This document shows positions 15,111-15,223 of a stretch of DNA of 15,223 bases, one piece after another (positions within the stretch are counted from its first letter, which is position 1; each line of letters opens with the position of its first letter). The translations under genes and the position numbers were made by a program. The stretch lies in the NCBI GenBank assembly GCA_035527715.1, contig DATKZY010000155.1, positions 1-15,223 on the forward strand, in the 5' to 3' direction. The notes below the pieces were generated by a model that was given only the letters and a program-made list of their open reading frames with translations, had not been told where the DNA came from and did not search any database. This stretch comes from DSUN01 sp035527715. Lineage in GTDB: Bacteria > Planctomycetota > PUPC01 > DSUN01.

Positions 15111-15139
15111 ATGATACACCCCAATCGCCGACAAGTCCA
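15111..15139 (-). promoter_or_regulatory. Sigma-70-type promoter for the DUF4175-like gene
   Basis: On the minus strand TGGACT (15134-15139, four of six consensus bases) is followed by a 17-bp spacer and TATCAT (15111-15116, five of six). It predicts a leader of about 41 nt before ATG 15063. It makes the DUF4175-like gene the first gene of its transcript, at least in part independent of anything beyond the window. Confidence 0.68.
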
Positions 15140-15185
15140 GCGCATTTCCCTGCGATGGGTAATGCCTCAGTTACGGGTGGCTCCC

Positions 15186-15215
15186 CCTCCCGCGGGCTTC
15201 CGCGCCCGCGGGAGG
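15186..15215. other. Perfect 12-bp inverted repeat with 6-nt loop
   Basis: CCTCCCGCGGGC (15186-15197) and GCCCGCGGGAGG (15204-15215) are perfect complements around TTCCGC. It lies upstream of the promoter at 15111-15139, near the window edge. No T-run follows on either strand, so it is a terminator only if this organism uses hairpins without U-tracts. A repeat element or the 3' end of a gene beyond the edge are alternatives. Otherwise 15140-15223 shows nothing I can name. Confidence 0.6.
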
Positions 15216-15223
15216 TTACGCAG

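Noticed and set aside
11869..15114. A 1081-codon plus-strand open frame
   Set aside because: It is the antisense of the DUF4175-like gene, which has a ribosome site, promoter, membrane segments and coiled coil.
1..15223. tRNA, rRNA, transposase, integrase or phage genes
   Set aside because: None recognised on either strand; the gaps between genes are short and accounted for by promoters, hairpins and the heptamer array.

Overview
This is a GC-rich window of bacterial DNA, with every convincing gene on the minus strand, so reading order runs from high to low coordinates. The gene content suggests the PVC group, most likely Planctomycetota. It includes a DUF4175-like coiled-coil envelope protein, an OPT-like membrane protein of a type I associate with planctomycetes, a secreted HEAT protein with a Trp/Trp-Trp motif, and the MEP-pathway enzyme IspG. 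This placement rests on family recollection, not on a marker gene. Three of the eight genes appear to start with TTG.

Layout, in transcription order: (1) 15064-15223 is a leader with a sigma-70-type promoter and, further upstream, a perfect 12-bp hairpin. (2) 15063-11767 encodes a 1098-aa membrane and coiled-coil protein (DUF4175-like). (3) 11722-11300 encodes a 140-aa unknown protein. (4) A second promoter sits at the end of that gene, followed by a TPR protein with an N-terminal export or lipid signal and a C-terminal membrane anchor (11202-10531). (5) Four bases later comes a 1850-aa fusion of a large periplasmic PA/M28-peptidase-like region and an FtsX/MacB-type permease (10526-4974). (6) Next is a 661-aa OPT-like transporter (4939-2954). 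(7) A third promoter (TTGACG-17-TACAAT) precedes a secreted HEAT protein (2866-2204). It is tightly coupled to a thymidylate synthase-like gene (2202-1300). (8) The 100-bp gap that follows is almost filled by an inverted array of CGTGACN heptamers, and then comes ispG (1199-99). (9) Positions 1-98 hold GC-rich repeats and perhaps the start of another gene.

Functionally the window splits into an envelope block (15063-2954) and a smaller block (2866-99) holding the HEAT protein and two metabolic enzymes. The most unusual item is the M28-like/FtsX fusion: its peptidase-like domain keeps the fold landmarks but has lost most expected zinc ligands, and no ABC ATPase is present in the window. It resembles a non-catalytic peptidase fold used as a binding or sensing domain on a mechanotransmitting permease. 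The TPR protein and the OPT-like transporter are candidate partners because of operon position. The heptamer array abutting the ispG start codon is the most striking non-coding element.
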